From Sipunculus nudus (taxonomy: Eukaryota > Annelida > Sipuncula > Golfingiida > Sipunculidae): a stretch of 64,000 bases of DNA. The position numbers and the translations under genes were made by a program. The notes beneath the pieces were generated by a model. It searched no databases. It was not told where the DNA came from and saw only the letters and a list, made by a program, of their open reading frames with translations. Location: NCBI GenBank assembly GCA_026874595.1, contig CM049318.1, forward strand, positions 37,969,956-38,033,955, read 5' to 3'. This document shows, piece after piece, positions 59,709 through 64,000 of this stretch; position 1 is the stretch's first letter, and each line of letters opens with the position of its first letter.

Positions 59709-62700
59709 TTAGCAATTTCAGAAAACAAATGTAAACCTATGAGCAGATAATTTCAATAAAACATAATCATTAATTACAGGCTGTTAAGTAACAGGTAACT
59801 AGCTTCCTACATTTACATTTCGTTAGAACAAAACTCCCATGACTCTATGTGAATACCAGTATTTCTGTACAGCTGATGACAGTCTATGGTGTATCCTCGC
59901 AGATTACAGCTGATGGTCAGTTCCCCACATTATAGTAGTTCTCATTGAAAGTCCAGCAATAATCCTCTCCCACAGACTTGATATTTGTCACATTTTATTA
60001 TTTTCACACAAATCCTGTATGGTTGCCTGGCAACAGTCCCCAGTACAAAAACATCCTGTAGTATGTAATGAATAATTCTGTTTAACAATAATAGTGTACT
60101 TTTGAAACTCTTTGTCATAGATGCAGCTATTTCTATGTTAAAATTATGTTTCAGAATAGAGATTGGCAGATTTATGTAAACCACAACATGTACACTTTTA
60201 TAATAAAATAATGTGAATTAAAGAAAATAATGTGATTAGTTAAAATTGAGGAAAACAAGATTTGCCTATATCAGTCTGCAGTTTTGTCATATAATCCAAG
60301 ATTTCACATATTACAGGTTAATTGGCCAATGTTTTATCTTTCATGACATTCCCAAATTTTCATTATTTCCAAAAAATTTGAACTTTTCCTCAGTGATGTT
60401 GCAGTGTGTTTGTTGAATCATGAACTAGCAACTACTACCAGTCCATGAATATTCTCTACTAAGACCTATAAAATACTATGCCTTTTTGTTTGTGAGGGTT
60501 TCAAATAGGTGATATTTGCATTTAGGAGAATTGATCTTGATTATAAAACCTTTGTTAATAAGAGGTCCCATCATGGAAAGCATGATGAAAAATAAAAGAG
60601 ATATATTATGAATAATAATATATCTTGAGTGTTCAGTGATTGCTTTTATGGATGATATTGGATCTTCCAAATTTTCTGCCATTAATGAACAATAATTTCC
60701 GTCAGTCAATGTTCTCCTGAGTTCCTCAGTTGTATTTTTTTTGCGGCATATTTGTTAATGTAATTAATTCATACAGTAATGGTTGTTATCTGTGTAGGTC
60801 TTTTGTTTGGTGAGATCAAGCAAATTGGACCCTCGTGAAAAACTGAAAATGTTGGAATCGCAAAATTCAAATCCCATGAATATGAAGGCAACCACAGTAT
60901 AGTTTGAAGGTGTTGGGAGCTACTATTTCCAGCCTGGCAAATAGATATTAAAGTTATCACCCATGTAAAAGTGTAAGATTTGTAGCAATTTTCTCAGATT
61001 TCCTACAGATGTACATGATGGATGATATCTCATAAAATTGCAAACTGTAGTATTTCTTTCTGTCTGACAAATTTCTTTCATTACAAATTGTAGGAAAAGA
61101 TAACTACAAATGATAGACTTGTTCCTAGTACAAATGATAGACTTGTTCCTAGTACAAATGATAGACTTGTTCCTAGTTGGGGAAACAATGTAGGAAATGG
61201 TTGACTATTATAGAGTGAACAAAGAGCTTCAAAGATGATTATCACCAATTGAATGCGACTGTCAGATTGTAACACCATGAAAATGGCTCGCAAACAGTTG
61301 CTGGAATTTATGTTATGTGAGTAGTTTATATGAAAGAATGTCCTATGCTACAATATCCTCCAATTGTTTATGGCTGTTGTAAAATTATAGCCTATTGTGG
61401 AAATAATAGAAAAATGGTGACTCTGAGAATTAGTATAAATCAAATTTTGTTACTCATACGTTTCACATCCATATATTACTAGATATAAAACAACAACCCA
61501 ATAAAATCCTGACATAGTATTTGTGCATTGGGATCAACTTTGTGCCATTTGGAGTTGCAATCTGATTGTTTCGTGCATTCATAAAATATAAAAGTTAATT
61601 AAACTAAATTACATCAAGTGAACTTTACTAAACATTTGTGTGAATTTTTACTAAAATATAGAAGTAAAGTCTTATTGAGTATGATATATTTGAAAAACTG
61701 GATTCAGAATTATAAGTTTTAATATTTATTTGAGGGACTAAAAATGATGAATGTAAGATGTTTTTAATAGTTGAAGATAATTAACCCCTAGCTATCCTTA
61801 ATGCTGTAGAGGACTCATTCCTCACATCAAAGTTCTTGCCATAGGAAAGACCTAAAGAAGATCAAAACTGTTTAATATAGCCAGTTTGTTGACAGTCTTT
61901 GAATTTTTTGCCATAATATATTAAACCCATATTCTCGTTCTCAGGAATCCAATGCCATAACGTTAGTATTGGTAACATGTGTCCCTGTACTTTATACCAT
62001 ACAGCTACAAGCATTATGTATAGTCAGATTCAAGCAGATATGTAAACTAACATGGCTTGACAGGAAAACCACAGGATAAAGAACACATTTTTTCTTCTGA
62101 GGGCAATATTTTTGGTAACATATATCCTCAAAGAAAAATCTGAGCTTTTATTCCTAAAGACCTGACCCTCAGTGCAGCTTGAAAGAGTCACGTTAAATCA
62201 TGTGACAATCAAATTTTGTATCTGTGACTGCCTGTGAAGGACCAATAAACAAAACTGTTAACCAGACTTAGGGGATGGAAATAATTAGATTTCCTGCTTG
62301 AGCATTGGTTTTATTTACACCATAGTCTCCACAGGGATATAAATATAATAAACACAAAGTAACTGGTTGGAGTAGTTAATGAGAGCACAGCCTTTTATTT
62401 AAGATGTGCTTGTTAAGACACTGTTTCCTTTTTCCAGGAAGCCATTAGATGATTACTGGTTAATTGTATGGGGTTTTCTCATCCATAGGGTACAATCCAA
62501 TTGACATCTTTGTCACAGAATACCATTGAAGGGTATAGTTTATTGCTTCCCCCAGTGTTTTTACTTGTAAATTTGTTTCTTGATGTGTAAGTGCCACTGT
62601 TCCATAAAATTCTTCTTGCTCATATAGGTAGGGAAGTATATGAAGGTTAAAGTCATTGACTTGGTCAGTTTCACTTCTGCAAAATTAGAATGGACCTGCT

Positions 62701-62828
62701 TTTTAAAGCGCAAACCTCCACCAAGACAAAACATATTTTCTGGATCTGCTCCCTGATCAAGATCACTACCAAAATTTAATAGTCTCCCAGGACCACTACT
62801 CCACAAGGTTTTTGGTTCAGTTTTTTTT
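59709..62828. other. non-coding; minisatellite and RTE-tail fragment
   Basis: 61106-61176 holds three copies of a 24-bp unit (ACAAATGATAGACTTGTTCC plus TAGT). 62710-62795 holds a fragment of the RTE-like tail ('caaacctccaccaagac', 'ccaaaatttaatag'). No coding exon seen. Confidence 0.45.
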
Positions 62829-63525
62829 AGCTCAGCTGACTTTCAGTCATGCTGAGCTATAGCGATCACTCTTTGTCCGTCGTCCGTCTGTCTGTCTGTC
62901 CGTTGACCAGGCACTAATCGTAACCGCTGTACCTAGAATCTTGTAACTTGACATTCTGAGAGGTCCATGAAAAATCTCCTTGGAAACCAGAAATTAGGTC
63001 TCTGTTACCCATATCCTTCGAGTTATGGGGCCCCAAAGTACCCCCCAAGAATAGTGAAACATTTCATACAAAAACTTCAATATCTCATTAACTACATCAC
63101 TGATGGTCATGATTTTTGGCATACATATTGATCATGAGATGTTCAATCAGTTCCTGCATACTGGTGGCGCCACCTGTATTTTGTGATTTTTTACAAATTT
63201 TTTTCTCTATTTTTGAGACCTTTAAAAATGTGGACATCTGTTAACAGGGCACAAATTGTAAAGACTGGACCTAGAATCTTCATTCTTGACATTCTGAGAG
63301 ACCAATGAAAAGTCTCCATGGAAATCAGAAATTAGGTCTCTGTTACCAATATCCTTTGAGCTATGGGGCCCAAAAGTACCCCCCCCCCCAGAATAGTCAA
63401 AAATTTCATACAAAAACTTAAATATCTGATTTACTACATCACTGATGGTCATGATTTTGGGCATACATATTGATCATGAGATGTTTCATCAGTTCCTGCA
63501 GACTGGTTTCGCCCCCTGTATTTTT
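62829..63525 (+). mobile_element. family B element, copy 2, interrupted
   Basis: It begins AGCTCAGCTGACTTTCAGTC, followed by a GTCC/GTCT run and two units marked by ACCTAGAATCTT (about 62931 and 63270). It is interrupted in a T-run after 'cgccccctgta' by family A copy 5. The rest should lie beyond the window. Confidence 0.7.
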
Positions 63526-64000
63526 AGCTCAGCTGACTATAAGTCATCTGAGCTATAGTCGTGGTCCATTGTCCGTCGTCCGTCCGTCTGTCCGTCCGTC
63601 CGTCCGTCCGTCCGTCCGTAGATGTGGCACGTTTTGAAACCGTAAGACCTAGGAATCCAAAATTCGGCATAATGTTAGATGTCCCTAAGATCTCCTACCA
63701 AGCCGAAAACTGGGTCTTTGCAACTTCGTTCCTTTGAGAAATTAAGGAAAAACCTCAATTTTTTATTAAAAACCTATTTTCACACTTCAGGACTGCCTAA
63801 TATCAAAACCACTCATCTGTTTTTCCTCATATTTACTATAAATATTCCTCTATATAGTTCCTATGTACATGCCAGAAATTATGTCTGTATTATTTAATTT
63901 AAAAAAGTTATGGGCCCAAACATAATGCATTTTGTAAAAAATCAGGAAAGATATTTGATCACTTAACACAAAAAATGTTAAAGCTATCGACCTTTTTTCC
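63526..64000 (+). mobile_element. family A element, copy 5, start only
   Basis: It has the hairpin start, a (GTCC)n run at 63567-63619 and the 72-codon frame at 63679-63897. It continues past the window edge. It is very close to copies 2 and 4 over this stretch. Confidence 0.75.

Overview
This is AT-rich animal nuclear DNA. It has spliced genes with GT-AG introns, dense interspersed repeats, microsatellites and poly-C/poly-G tracts. Interspersed elements that start with a hairpin, carry runs of GTCC and contain internal direct repeats resemble the pearl/Helentron-like elements known from bivalves. The host is therefore probably a marine lophotrochozoan, most likely a mollusc. The species cannot be named from the sequence.

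One complete protein gene can be assembled. It is a minus-strand VOPP1/WBP1-like single-pass membrane protein with five coding exons between 19296 and 12757. It encodes 204 residues: signal peptide, CC-CC cysteine module, transmembrane helix, then a tail with PPPY and PPSY WW-binding motifs. About 350 bp away, on the plus strand, an exon at 19647-19703 encodes what looks like a signal peptide followed by a consensus splice donor. The two starts probably share a bidirectional promoter. I could not find the next exon of the plus-strand gene.

The rest of the window is mainly repeats. 1-5050 holds a ~430-bp-unit repeat, a 1.9-kb Helentron-like element (family A) and a Tigger/pogo-type DNA transposon with a frameshifted transposase remnant. 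5-12.7 kb is mostly plain non-coding DNA with one MITE and one (GACA)-containing repeat. The VOPP1-like introns (13-19.2 kb) hold a tRNA-derived SINE next to a 5' splice site, an inverted pair of GGATCC-type MITEs and a MULE-like MITE with a 10-bp target duplication. 22.5-24.7 kb is family B (six ~335-bp units), 28.2-30.1 kb family A, 30.3-31.5 kb family C and 31.5-34.7 kb a 3.3-kb family A relative.

From 34.7 to 44.5 kb there are only scattered repeats, including a 531-bp MITE with ~36-bp inverted termini. 44.5-47.8 kb is a family A composite cut off at the edge of a perfect inverted repeat (47785-50472; 1,343-bp arms, 2-nt spacer). That palindrome runs into a 24-bp satellite, which is itself interrupted by a Tigger-type element (50934-52327) with an exactly recoverable TA target. 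52.3-62.8 kb is mostly featureless apart from a third Tigger-like element. The window closes with family A inserted into family B.

The most unusual structure is the palindrome. It is either a very recent inverted duplication or an assembly or library artefact.
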